Positions 17,010 through 25,034 of a stretch of 40,334 nt of DNA are shown piece by piece. The translations under genes were made by a program, and so were the position numbers. Every line of letters begins with the position of its first letter. Within the stretch, counting starts at the first letter, position 1. Origin of the DNA: Corallococcus interemptor (GTDB taxonomy: Bacteria; Myxococcota; Myxococcia; Myxococcales; Myxococcaceae); assembly GCF_003668875.1 (NCBI RefSeq), contig NZ_RAWM01000080.1, positions 1 through 40,334 on the forward strand, in the 5' to 3' direction. Below the pieces are notes generated by a model, which had not been told where the DNA came from, searched no databases, and was given only the letters and a program-made list of their open reading frames with translations.

Positions 17010-17200
17010 GATGTCGTCGCCTTTCCTTTGGCTCAGCGGCGGCCGACCGCCCCCCGCTGCATGCCTGGGGGCGCGGTCTACTACAGAAAGTGCCCGGCTT
17101 CCTCTTGGGAACCGTGCTTTCCCCGGAAGGGGGTCCATGCAGGTAGGACAACCGGCCGCCGGGCCCCCCAACCCCCGGCAAGGCCCCGGATTCCCGGCGT

Positions 17201-17461
17201 CTACCGGGAGCGCCCGCCAAAGGCGGCCTGGGAGACCAGGAGCAGGACGACGGCGCCCAGGATGGCGCCAAGGAAGCCGGTGGGCTCCGGATCCCGCCAG
17301 TGGGTGCCCCGCCAGACGGACGTGAGGAAGCCGCCCACGAAGGCCCCGGCGACGCCCAGGACCGTGGTGCCAATGCACCCCAGGCGCTGGTTCCCCGGCA
17401 GCACGGCCCGGGCGATGAGCCCCGCGAAGAAGCCGAAGATGATCCACCCCAACAGCCCCAT
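17201..17461 (-). CDS. GlsB/YeaQ/YmgE-family small membrane protein
   Basis: 86 residues with three hydrophobic, Gly-rich helices: LGWIIFGFFAGLIARAVLPG, LGCIGTTVLGVAGAFVGGFLTSV and FLGAILGAVVLLLVSQAAFGG. The pattern GLIA-x-x-x-LPG and GCIGTT/LGVAGAFVGG is the signature of the transglycosylase-associated (GlsB/YeaQ/YmgE) family, small stress-linked membrane proteins. GGAGG lies 5 bases before ATG 17461. It is upstream of the FKBP gene on the same strand with 190 bases between, so separately promoted. Confidence 0.92.
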   Translation of the reverse strand: MGLLGWIIFGFFAGLIARAVLPGNQRLGCIGTTVLGVAGAFVGGFLTSVWRGTHWRDPEPTGFLGAILGAVVLLLVSQAAFGGRSR

Positions 17462-17616
17462 GACGTCCTCCCCGTGCGGCGTGTGAACTGGCCCGCAATG
17501 TGGCGCACGGAAGGCGGGGGCGGAAGTGCGGGTGGAGGTGTTCTTGACCCTGGAGGGGGCGTGTGGTGCGGTCGTTCGACTAGGCAGCACCCTCTGACGC
17601 ACCGGGCGGATCCACG

Positions 17617-18834
17617 ATGAACAAGCTGACGCGGCTGACCATCAACAAGTTCCGGAATGTCGTGCCGACGACGCTGGAGTTCCGCCCGGGGATCAATGTG
17701 GTTCTTGGGCGAAACGCGGCCGGCAAGACGACGCTACTCCGGCTGTTGTCGACCATGCTCGGATACCCTGGCGATTCGTTTCCGGACGAGTTGTTGAGCG
17801 CGAACTGTCGTGTGACCGGCGACCAATTCAACTTCGAGCAAAGCACCTCAAGAGTGCATATCGAAGAGCCATCGTTTCCACTTGACCCAAGTCTGCCAAG
17901 AACGGGTTCTCGCTCAAGTCTTCAACAACTCGACTCGCTTCGCTTTGAACAGGACGGCAATACAGTCTTGAGAGCCGAAGCACTACCAACAGAGGTAGTG
18001 ATCAACCGTGCCGGCCACTCAAGGCGTGAAGCACGCAGTCCCCAAGCCGCTCCGGTTCTAGCGATCGTCCTTGGCCTCTGGAAAGACAAGAGCAATGAGG
18101 CTCAAGAGTTGGCAAGCAGGCTTGTGACAAGCTACGTCAAAACAGCAGGACGAATGGATGAAAGCCTAAATCGATTCAACGCATTCCTAAATTTAGAAAT
18201 CCAATCAGACGGCGAGCAGAAGGCATGGAGCGGCAGTCACTTTCCGTTCTCTATGATTGAAATACAAAAAGCCCCGATTCCTGACGGAAATATTGCAACT
18301 TACTCGCTTGCATTCCTCGACCGTGCAGCGAAGGCCCTTGGGTACGACTCCGCGACAGCTCGATTTGACGTTGAACGGCTTAGTCCCGAGCCGAACCGAC
18401 ACATTGCGCGACTGAGCAACCTCAAGTTCTTTTTTAAGCGTCCTGGCGAAGAGGTGTCCCATGACTGGCTCAGCTATGGCCAGAAGCGCTTGCTCGCCTT
18501 TTTCGCTCACTCAGACGCCTCACCGGACATCGTCATTGCAGACGAACTCGTGAATGGTCTTCATCACGAGTGGATTTCCGCATGCCTTGACGAAATAGGT
18601 GAACGACAGGCGTTCCTGACAAGTCAAAACCCCCTACTACTTGACTTTCTGCGTTTCGAAAACCTCGAACAAGTCCGTCACACATTCATCATCTGTGAAC
18701 GCACTGGCAGCGCTGAAAATGCGCAGCTCATCTGGCGCAATCTTACAGAGGAAGAAGCCGAGTCTTTCTTCCTCGCCTATCAGACCGGTATCCAACGCGT
18801 CTCGGACATCCTGCTCACCAAGGGCCTTTGGTGA
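17617..18834 (+). CDS. SMC/ABC-like AAA ATPase of a putative defence module
   Basis: 405 residues. An N-terminal strand (LTRLTINKFRNV, as in RecF/OLD-type ATPases) leads to Walker A GRNAAGKTT (31-39). A helical insertion follows. The C-part has LSYGQKRLL (285-293, ABC-signature-like), Walker B IVIADE (305-310, catalytic Glu310) and FLTSQNP with a polar residue at the sensor position. This is the layout of ATPases that partner TOPRIM or nuclease effectors in anti-phage systems (PARIS AriA, RloA, OLD/Gabija-like). The DNA is clearly less GC-rich than its flanks (many AAA, ATT, AAT, TTT codons), a sign of recent transfer. The next gene starts 6 bases on. The exact system type cannot be settled by eye. 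Confidence 0.85.
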   Translation: MNKLTRLTINKFRNVVPTTLEFRPGINVVLGRNAAGKTTLLRLLSTMLGYPGDSFPDELLSANCRVTGDQFNFEQSTSRVHIEEPSFPLDPSLPRTGSRSSLQQLDSLRFEQDGNTVLRAEALPTEVVINRAGHSRREARSPQAAPVLAIVLGLWKDKSNEAQELASRLVTSYVKTAGRMDESLNRFNAFLNLEIQSDGEQKAWSGSHFPFSMIEIQKAPIPDGNIATYSLAFLDRAAKALGYDSATARFDVERLSPEPNRHIARLSNLKFFFKRPGEEVSHDWLSYGQKRLLAFFAHSDASPDIVIADELVNGLHHEWISACLDEIGERQAFLTSQNPLLLDFLRFENLEQVRHTFIICERTGSAENAQLIWRNLTEEEAESFFLAYQTGIQRVSDILLTKGLW

Positions 18835-18840
18835 CGAGTC

Positions 18841-19629
18841 ATGATGGCCCGTGCTCGCATCCTCGCATTGACTGAGGATTCAGGTAGTCAGGGGCACCCC
18901 ACCCTTCTGAAAATCTTGAAAGAAGCGCTCAAGATCGTCGTAGAAGGCGTCGATCTGAATCCAGCTCGCATCAAGATCGAACCCCTGCCAGAGAACGACC
19001 GTGCACGCCTCGGATTGCGCGGCAACAGCTGGAAGGAAGATCCGCCTACAGTGGACACGATTCGCCTGATTGAGGCCATCGCAGGGCGCCTGCTAGAACC
19101 AGCTGGGTTCGTCGTTTTCCACTTCGATACTGACTTGGTGTGGAGCAAGCGCGATACCGCCCCCAAGAGTAATCGGAGAAAATTCGAAACCCACCTTCGC
19201 GACCGAGTGCGTCGCCGCCTTCTGGGAGAAGGAGCGCCGCCCATCAATCCACGTGCGCGCCCTCCACTGACAGCAGAGCAGGCGGATACCGCGTTGTGCC
19301 GCCTCCTTGTTTTGTCTCCCTGCTACAGCATGGAGTCCTGGCTCTATCAGGCCACGAATGAGCTGCGCCCTCTTTGCCAGAACGAGCACGATTCTGACGA
19401 CCACGCACAACTCATCGCGGAATGGTCCGAGGACCGGGCTCGCCTTGATGAAGTCCACCAGCCCAAAGTCGTGATGAAGAAGTGCGTCGCGGATCACCAC
19501 AACGAAGCGCTCGCCAACTCCTTCCCGGCGGAAGAGGTGTACTGCGCCGGGCGCTCCTTCTACGAGTCTGTCGAAAATCTCCGCTCCTGCACCGCCCTGG
19601 TCGAAGCCCTCTCCCACCCCGTGACATGA
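18841..19629 (+). CDS. TOPRIM-like effector protein (DUF4276/RloB/DUF4435-like) of the same module
   Basis: 262 residues. A first strand with acidic residue, ILALTEDSG (Glu12), and a second, FVVFHFDTD (Asp96, Asp98), give the E and DxD of a TOPRIM metal site. CYSMESWLYQATN (161-173) matches the E-x-W-L motif typical of DUF4276/RloB-type proteins, and HQPKVVMKKCV and EEVYCAGRSFYESVENLRS fit their C-terminal part. It may cut DNA or RNA when released by the ATPase; the chemistry is inferred, not shown. Two ATG codons are adjacent (18841, 18844). Its TGA overlaps the next gene's ATG (ATGA at 19626-19629). GC rises toward the native level near the 3' end. Confidence 0.75.
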   Translation: MMARARILALTEDSGSQGHPTLLKILKEALKIVVEGVDLNPARIKIEPLPENDRARLGLRGNSWKEDPPTVDTIRLIEAIAGRLLEPAGFVVFHFDTDLVWSKRDTAPKSNRRKFETHLRDRVRRRLLGEGAPPINPRARPPLTAEQADTALCRLLVLSPCYSMESWLYQATNELRPLCQNEHDSDDHAQLIAEWSEDRARLDEVHQPKVVMKKCVADHHNEALANSFPAEEVYCAGRSFYESVENLRSCTALVEALSHPVT

Positions 19630-20732
19630 GCCCCCTCCGCCGCGCCACCCGGGACGACAACGCCGCGCTCCTGGACCTGTTTGGCGACGTGCCCATGACC
19701 GGGGACCTGGTGCTCAGCACGCAGCGGTCGCCGGACTACTTTGGCCTCTTCGCCATGCAGCGCGGTGAGGCCGAAGTATGGGCCCACGGCGAAACCTCCC
19801 GCCTGGATGGCATGGGCGCCATCCATGTCCGTGACGGCTGGCTGGATGGCAAGCCTTGCCGCGTGGGCTACCTGGGTGACCTTCGCACCCGCTTCTCCGC
19901 GCGCCGCTCCCGGGGCCTGGCCCGGTTCTATGGCCCCGTGCTGGAGGAGACCTCCCGCCGCCATGGCGTGGACGTGTTCCTCACCGCCGTCATGGCCTCC
20001 AACGCCGCCGCGCTCCAGGCCCTGGTGCGCCGGGGCGCTTCGCGGGAAGCGCAGCCGCACTACCACCTGATGCGCGCGTTCTCCGCCGTGTCACTCCAGT
20101 TCGTCCTGCGCCGCAAGCCGCGCCCCAGCCGCTACTCCGTGCGCCGGGCCACCGCCGCGGACGTGCCCGCCATGGCCGCGCTGCTGGACGCGGACCACCG
20201 CTCGCGCCCCTTCGGCTACCGCTTCGACACGGGTGAACTGGAACACCGGCTCGCGCGCTGGCCGGGCCTTCGCCTGGAGGATTCGTTCCTCGCGTTCGAT
20301 CCCGCCGGACAATTGGTCGGCTGCACCTCCGCGTGGAACCCCGACGCCGTGAAGCGCTACCGCGTGCTCGCGTACCGGGGCGGCATGAAGTGGGTCCGCC
20401 GGGGCTTCAACGCGCTGGCCACCGTCACCGGCGCGCCCCGCCTGCCCGCTCCCGGCGGCGACTTCCGCTACTTCTACCTCTGCAACACCAGCATCCCGTC
20501 AGAAGACCCCGCCGTCCTGCGCGCGCTGCTGGACGCCGTCTACGCCGCGTTCCACGGCCAGGGCTTCCACTTCTTCACCGTGCAGCAGGACGCCAACGAC
20601 CCGCTGGCCTCCGCCTTCGACGGCTTCATCCAGCGGCGCCTGGACTTCCACCTCTACGCCGTCACGCCCGCCTCGCGTCCCCCCAGGACCTTCCCCGGGG
20701 GACGCACCGGCTTTGAAATCTGCCTGCCCTGA
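19626..20732 (+). CDS. GNAT-family N-acetyltransferase, two-domain
   Basis: 368 residues from ATG 19626. Residues 1-155 form a GNAT-like domain (MSPLRRATRDDNAALLDLF, GAIHVRDGWLDGKPCRVGYLGDLRTRFSARRSRGLARFYGPVLE resembling the acetyl-CoA loop region, then DVFLTAVMASNAAALQAL). A second, more diverged GNAT-like part begins at YSVRRATAADVPAMAALLDADH (about 175). Substrate unknown. GC content and codon use are native again. The ATG overlaps the preceding TGA and no Shine-Dalgarno is visible, so translation now depends on coupling to the AT-rich module; that gene probably used its own leader before the insertion. Confidence 0.85.
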   Translation: MSPLRRATRDDNAALLDLFGDVPMTGDLVLSTQRSPDYFGLFAMQRGEAEVWAHGETSRLDGMGAIHVRDGWLDGKPCRVGYLGDLRTRFSARRSRGLARFYGPVLEETSRRHGVDVFLTAVMASNAAALQALVRRGASREAQPHYHLMRAFSAVSLQFVLRRKPRPSRYSVRRATAADVPAMAALLDADHRSRPFGYRFDTGELEHRLARWPGLRLEDSFLAFDPAGQLVGCTSAWNPDAVKRYRVLAYRGGMKWVRRGFNALATVTGAPRLPAPGGDFRYFYLCNTSIPSEDPAVLRALLDAVYAAFHGQGFHFFTVQQDANDPLASAFDGFIQRRLDFHLYAVTPASRPPRTFPGGRTGFEICLP

Positions 20733-20735
20733 CGC

Positions 20736-22196
20736 TCACACCACGCGCGTCTTCCAGCGCCCGCGCCGGAACAGGACGATGCCCAGCACGGACATCGCCG
20801 CGAAGGCCGCCGGCACCGCCAGGTACGCGCCCACCACGCCCAGCCCCAGCGGCTTCGCCAGCACCCACGCCAGCGGCAGCTCCAGCACCCAGAGACACCC
20901 CAGGTCGATGAGCGTGGGCGTCCGCGTGTCCCCCGCGCCGTTGAACGCGGAGGTGATGACCATGCCGTACGCGCAGGAGAAGAAGCTCAAGGAGAAGACG
21001 CGCAGCGCCGTCGCGCCCTCCTCCACCACCGCCGGGTCCGTCGTGAAGAACCGCAGCAAGGGATGCGCGAAGACGAAGAACAGCACCCCGATGCTGCCCA
21101 GCACCATCAGGTTGTACCGGCCCGCCAGCCACACCGCCTTCGCGCCCCGGTCCGGGTCCCCCGCGCCCATGCTCTGCCCCAGCAGCGTGGCCGCCGCGTT
21201 GCCCAGGCCCCACGCGGGCAAGAGCGCGAACATCACGATGCGGATGGCGATGGTGTAGCCCGCCAGCGACGTGCTGCCGAACGTCGACACGATGCGCACC
21301 AGCACCACCCAGCTGGTCGTGCTCACCAGCGCCTGCACCATGCCCGCGCCGGACAGCCGCAGCATCGCGAGCATCGTCGCGGGCTCCAGCGCCAGGTGCT
21401 CGCGCCGCACCTGGAGCCGGCCGTTCGACCGCACCAACCGGTAGAGCTGATACGCGACGCCCGCGCTGCGGCCCAGCGTGGTGGCCCACGCCGCGCCCAC
21501 CACGCCCATCTCCGGGAACGGCCCCCACCCGAAGATGAGGCACGGCGCGAGCAGGATGTTGAGCCCGTTGGCCAGCATCAGCACGCGCATCGCGATGGCC
21601 GCGTCGCCCGCGCCCCGGAAGATGGCGTTGATGAGGAAGAGCAGCAGGATGCTCACCACGCCGCCCATCATCACGCGCGTGTAGCCCACGCCGTGCTCCA
21701 GCACCCACGGCGAGCCGCCGAGCGCCGCCAGGATGGGCCGGGCGAAGACGATGCCCGCCACCGCCAGCACCGTGGAGATGATCACCCCCAGGCCAATGGC
21801 CTGCACCGCCGTGCGCCCCGCCCGCTCGGCGTCCTTCTCTCCGATGCGGCGGGCCACCATCGCCGTGGCGCCGATGCTCAGGCCCATGCCGGCGGCGTAG
21901 ATGAGGGTGAGGATGCCCTCGGTGAGCCCCACCGTGGCCACCGCCTCCGCGCCCAACCGGCCGACGAAGGCGACGTCCACCACGGCGAACACCGACTCCA
22001 TGCACATCTCCAGCACCATGGGTACGGCGAGCAGGAAGATGGCCCGCCCGAGCGGCAGCCGTGTCAGGTCCTGTTCCGTGCCGTGCAGGGCCTCCTTCAC
22101 CAGGGCCCACAGCCCCTTCTGTCCTGCGTCGGGGCTCGCCGTGTCCACGGGCGCGGGCGCCTGCGCGGGGCGGTCCGCCAGAGGTGTCTCTTCCAC
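20736..22196 (-). CDS. MATE-family multidrug efflux transporter (NorM/DinF type)
   Basis: 486 residues from GTG 22196. Twelve hydrophobic segments in two similar halves. Family features: LPLGRAIFLLAVPMVLEMCMESVFAVVDVAFVGRLG at the start (P and D of the first helix), GATAMVARRIGEKD, FRGAGDAAIAMRV, and in the second half GNAAATLLGQSMGAGDPDRG and FNGAGDTRTPTLID. Such proteins export cationic compounds with sodium or protons. The first 50 residues are a Pro/Ala-rich cytoplasmic tail. GTG is chosen over upstream options for AAAGG 8 bases before it. The stop is 3 bases from the convergent GNAT stop, so no room for a terminator. Confidence 0.92.
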   Translation of the reverse strand: MEETPLADRPAQAPAPVDTASPDAGQKGLWALVKEALHGTEQDLTRLPLGRAIFLLAVPMVLEMCMESVFAVVDVAFVGRLGAEAVATVGLTEGILTLIYAAGMGLSIGATAMVARRIGEKDAERAGRTAVQAIGLGVIISTVLAVAGIVFARPILAALGGSPWVLEHGVGYTRVMMGGVVSILLLFLINAIFRGAGDAAIAMRVLMLANGLNILLAPCLIFGWGPFPEMGVVGAAWATTLGRSAGVAYQLYRLVRSNGRLQVRREHLALEPATMLAMLRLSGAGMVQALVSTTSWVVLVRIVSTFGSTSLAGYTIAIRIVMFALLPAWGLGNAAATLLGQSMGAGDPDRGAKAVWLAGRYNLMVLGSIGVLFFVFAHPLLRFFTTDPAVVEEGATALRVFSLSFFSCAYGMVITSAFNGAGDTRTPTLIDLGCLWVLELPLAWVLAKPLGLGVVGAYLAVPAAFAAMSVLGIVLFRRGRWKTRVV

Positions 22197-22418
22197 GGGT
22201 GAGGCCTTTCGAGAGCGAGGGGACTTCCTACCGCGAAACGCCCACACGTGGCGCCCAGCGACGCGGGCTTCCCACGCACCCTGCCACCGGCTCCTGACAT
22301 CTGAAGGTGCCGCACCCACCCACTTCGAGCCAGCGAGCGAGCGTTGGCTGGCGGACGGCGGGTCGCGCCTCGGGACAACATGCCCCTGGGAGAGCCGGGA
22401 GTAGCTTGCTGCATCCCG
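22197..22418. other. Divergent intergenic region with inverted repeat
   Basis: 222 bases between the leftward MATE gene and the rightward beta-helix gene. GCCAGC (22329-22334) and GCTGGC (22347-22352) form a 6-base inverted repeat with a 12-base spacer, a possible regulator site. No promoter could be assigned. Confidence 0.3.
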
Positions 22419-23474
22419 ATGAGTCCCTTACCCGCGACCGCTTCTCTCCTGCCCACCGCGGTAGGTCCTCATTTCACCCTGGCCTCGTCCGCGCGACTGC
22501 TGGGCACCACGCAAGTGGGGCCCGGGGCCGTCATCTCCCGCGGCGCCGTCGTGCGCTCGGTGGGAGGCTCCGTGACGTTGGGAGCCTTCTCCGCCCTGCG
22601 CGAGGACGCGGTGGTGGTGGGCACGCCCGAACGGCCCACCTCCATCGGCGAGAAGACCGTGCTCGGTCCGCGCTCGCTGGTGATGGGCGCTCGCGTGGGG
22701 TCGCTCTGCGACATCGGGGATGGCGCCATCCTGATGCCCGGCGTGACGCTGGGCGACCGATGTCTGGTGGGCGAGGGCACGGTGCTGCCGCCGGGCATGA
22801 CGGTGCCGGACCAATCCGTGGTGCTGGGCCGGCCAGGACAGGTCCTGCGGATGCTCTCCTCCGAGGACCTCACCCACCTCCAGCAGCGCCGGGGCGGCGA
22901 CCTGTCGCTGCCTGGCGCTCCATTGACTCCTTTCTCCGCGCGAGACCGCGCCGAGGACGCCCCCATGGGACAGCTGTATGCCTTTCGCGACCGCCACCCC
23001 TTCGTCCACCCCACCGCCACCCTCTTCTCCTCCGCGGAGGTGTCCGGCGACGTGGTCATCGGCGCGGGGGCCATCATTGGCGCGGGGGTGAAGATCACCG
23101 GCGACCTGAACGGCCCGGTGCGCATTGGCGCGCGGGTGCAGATCCTGGAGAACACGGTGCTGCACCTGCAGCCGGACACCATGCTGGTGCTGGATGAAGG
23201 CGTGGTGGTGGGCCCGGGCTGCGTGCTGCACGCGTGCAACCTGGGCGCGGGCACGGTGGTGGAGCCCGGCGCCATCCTCTGCGAGGGCAGCCACCTGGGG
23301 AAGGGCTGCCACGTGGCCGCCGGCAGCCTGGTGAAGGCGCGCGCGGTGTTCCCGGACTACGCGCTGGTGGAGGGCTTCCCCGCGGCGCAGGTGGGCACGC
23401 GCACGTCACCGCCGGAGCCGCCGCGCTGGGTGCTGCGGCCCGAGGACCTGCCGGGCCTGCGACGCATGGGGTGA
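22419..23474 (+). CDS. Double left-handed beta-helix (gamma-carbonic-anhydrase-like) protein
   Basis: 351 residues with two sets of hexapeptide repeats. Set one, about 20-120: VGPGAVISRGAVV, VTLGAFSALREDAVVVG, IGEKTVLGPRSLVMGARVGSLCDIGDGAILMPGVTLGDRCLVGEGTVLPPG. Set two, about 200-310: VHPTATLFSSAEVSGDVVIGAGAIIGAGVKITGDLNGPVRIGARVQILENTVL, then VVGPGCVLHACNLGAGTVVEPGAILCEGSHLGKGCHVAAGS. Order and spacing match gamma-CA/YrdA-type helices, but the three zinc His of active gamma-carbonic anhydrase are not clearly in place. It could be a catalytically inactive or acyltransferase-like scaffold. The N-terminal frame before ATG 22419 has no signal of coding. Cytoplasmic. Confidence 0.82.
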   Translation: MSPLPATASLLPTAVGPHFTLASSARLLGTTQVGPGAVISRGAVVRSVGGSVTLGAFSALREDAVVVGTPERPTSIGEKTVLGPRSLVMGARVGSLCDIGDGAILMPGVTLGDRCLVGEGTVLPPGMTVPDQSVVLGRPGQVLRMLSSEDLTHLQQRRGGDLSLPGAPLTPFSARDRAEDAPMGQLYAFRDRHPFVHPTATLFSSAEVSGDVVIGAGAIIGAGVKITGDLNGPVRIGARVQILENTVLHLQPDTMLVLDEGVVVGPGCVLHACNLGAGTVVEPGAILCEGSHLGKGCHVAAGSLVKARAVFPDYALVEGFPAAQVGTRTSPPEPPRWVLRPEDLPGLRRMG

Positions 23475-23517
23475 GAGGATTTGCACGGGCCGTGCGCCCT
23501 CTGGCAGGGTCACGGCC

Positions 23518-23898
23518 ATGGAACAGGTCAACTCAATCCTCGAGATCGCGGGCCCGCTGCTGCTGGGCCTCGCCTGTGGCGCGCTCTTCCGGAAGTTCAT
23601 GTACCCGCGCATCCTCGCGAAGCTGGGGAGCCTGGCCTCCTGGGTGACCTCCACCGCCAACACGTGGGTGCTGCTGGTGCACCTCTGCATCGCGCTGGGC
23701 GTGGCGGCGGCGTGCCATGCGTCCAATGCGGCCGCGACGCTGATGTGGCTGCATGAGAACCTGCCCACGCCGCCCTTCGCGCTCACGCTGGGGCTGCTCC
23801 ACGGGTTCTTCCTGGGGGCGACCTTCCTCTGCGGGTACTACGTGGCGCTGATTCCCTCCTCGGACTCCGAGGAGGCGCAGGCCGCCGGCGCGGTCTAG
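23518..23898 (+). CDS. Small three-helix membrane protein, function unknown
   Basis: 126 residues with three hydrophobic stretches: ILEIAGPLLLGLACGALF, TWVLLVHLCIALGVAAAC and FALTLGLLHGFFLGATFLCGYYVAL. The N-terminus is acidic and the C-terminus is polar (SSDSEEAQ). No family recognised. It follows the beta-helix gene by 43 bases and may be cotranscribed. Its TAG stop overlaps the TAG stop of the convergent Rieske gene within one CTAG. Confidence 0.7.
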   Translation: MEQVNSILEIAGPLLLGLACGALFRKFMYPRILAKLGSLASWVTSTANTWVLLVHLCIALGVAAACHASNAAATLMWLHENLPTPPFALTLGLLHGFFLGATFLCGYYVALIPSSDSEEAQAAGAV

Positions 23899-25034
23899 AC
23901 CCAGAACACCACGTCGCGCTCGGCGTCCTCGGGGCCGGGGCCGTGCGCGCCCTCGCGCAGCCAGCGGCGGTACGCCTCGATGTCCGCGTGGTGCAGGTCC
24001 GCCTCCGTGCCCGAGTACACGCCGCCACCGGGGCCATCCGTCAGCCCCTGGCGCTGCGTCTCCATGATGCGGACGTCCTGCTGGATGACCTGCTGGGTGT
24101 ACCAGCGCACCAGCGGCGTCAGCGCGCGGCCCACCCACGCACCCGGCACGTCCACCGGCAGCCGGTAGCTGATGGCCGTGTACACGAGCGTGTCCGTGGG
24201 CCCGATAGGCGTGCACTGTGAGTTGATGGCGAAGCCGCTGTCTCCCCACTGGTAGTCCACGCGCGTGACGTTGGGGACGATGAACTCATCCGTGTGCACG
24301 AGTGGCAGGCCGCGCGGATTGAACAGCCGGCCCAGGCCCGTGAGCGCGTCGTCCTCCTGGTGGTAGGTCATGCGCACCCGGCCCGCGTGACGCTTCACCG
24401 TGGAGGGGACCCGCTTGCGCGTGGGGTTGCGGAACCAGCCCCGGTGCACGAAGGACGTGTGCGGCACGTCCATGAAGTTCTCCACCAGATTCGTCACGCC
24501 GTTCGCGAAGCGCGTGACCATGAAGTAGACGGTCCAGCCGCGCTGGCCCCAGTAGGGGACGCGGAAGGGTTCCGCTCGGGCCTGGGTGACGTCCGCTCCC
24601 AGGTAGACGTAGACGAGCCCGTCCTGCTCCCGCGTGGGGAAGCGCGCGAGCCGTCCCAGCTCACAGGGCGCGGGCTTGAGTCCTTCGTGCGCGCAGGCGT
24701 GCGCGTCCAGCTTCTCTCCGCGCTGCGGAGGACCGAGCGCGGGGATCTCCACCACCGCGCCGGACGCGTCGTAGACCCAGCCGTGGTACGGGCAGCCGAG
24801 CTTCCCGTCGAACACGTCGCCCTTCGACAGGCGCGCATTGCGATGGAGGCAGCGGTCTCGCAGCGCGGTGGGTGCGCCGTCGGGTCCGCGGAAGAGGACC
24901 AGGCCCGTGCCGAACACGGTGCGCGCGATGGGCTTGTTCGCGGGCAGCTCCGTGGAGAGACACGCCACGTACCAGAAGTCCTTCAGCGCGCCGCAGCGGG
25001 CGAGGTCCGCCTCCGCGTCCAGGTCCACCGTCAT
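23895..25034 (-). CDS. Rieske non-heme iron oxygenase
   Basis: 379 residues from ATG 25034. The Rieske [2Fe-2S] ligands are C62-x-H64 (RCLHRNARLS) and C81-x-x-H84 (GCPYHGW). The catalytic domain carries NLVENFMDVPHTSFVH, giving the Asp and two His that hold the mononuclear iron. The pattern is closer to the pheophorbide a oxygenase/KshA/VanA-like single-component group than to dihydroxylating dioxygenases. It should hydroxylate or demethylate an organic substrate and needs electrons from a reductase, none of which is next to it. Its ATG overlaps the TGA of the GH3 gene (ATGA), so translation is coupled. Last gene of a four-gene operon. Confidence 0.92.
   Translation of the reverse strand: MTVDLDAEADLARCGALKDFWYVACLSTELPANKPIARTVFGTGLVLFRGPDGAPTALRDRCLHRNARLSKGDVFDGKLGCPYHGWVYDASGAVVEIPALGPPQRGEKLDAHACAHEGLKPAPCELGRLARFPTREQDGLVYVYLGADVTQARAEPFRVPYWGQRGWTVYFMVTRFANGVTNLVENFMDVPHTSFVHRGWFRNPTRKRVPSTVKRHAGRVRMTYHQEDDALTGLGRLFNPRGLPLVHTDEFIVPNVTRVDYQWGDSGFAINSQCTPIGPTDTLVYTAISYRLPVDVPGAWVGRALTPLVRWYTQQVIQQDVRIMETQRQGLTDGPGGGVYSGTEADLHHADIEAYRRWLREGAHGPGPEDAERDVVFWV

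Noticed and set aside
17544-17572. Sigma-70 promoter for the defence ATPase gene at TTGACC
   Set aside because: The -35-like box at 17544-17549 has only GC-rich sequence 16-18 bases on, with no plausible -10 box.
17500-17616. Attachment site or direct repeats bounding the AT-rich module
   Set aside because: Comparing 17500-17616 with 19560-19700 by eye gave no repeat longer than chance, and there is no tRNA gene or recombinase.
22419-23474. Naming the double beta-helix protein a carbonic anhydrase
   Set aside because: The three zinc His residues expected in gamma-class enzymes are not clearly placed.
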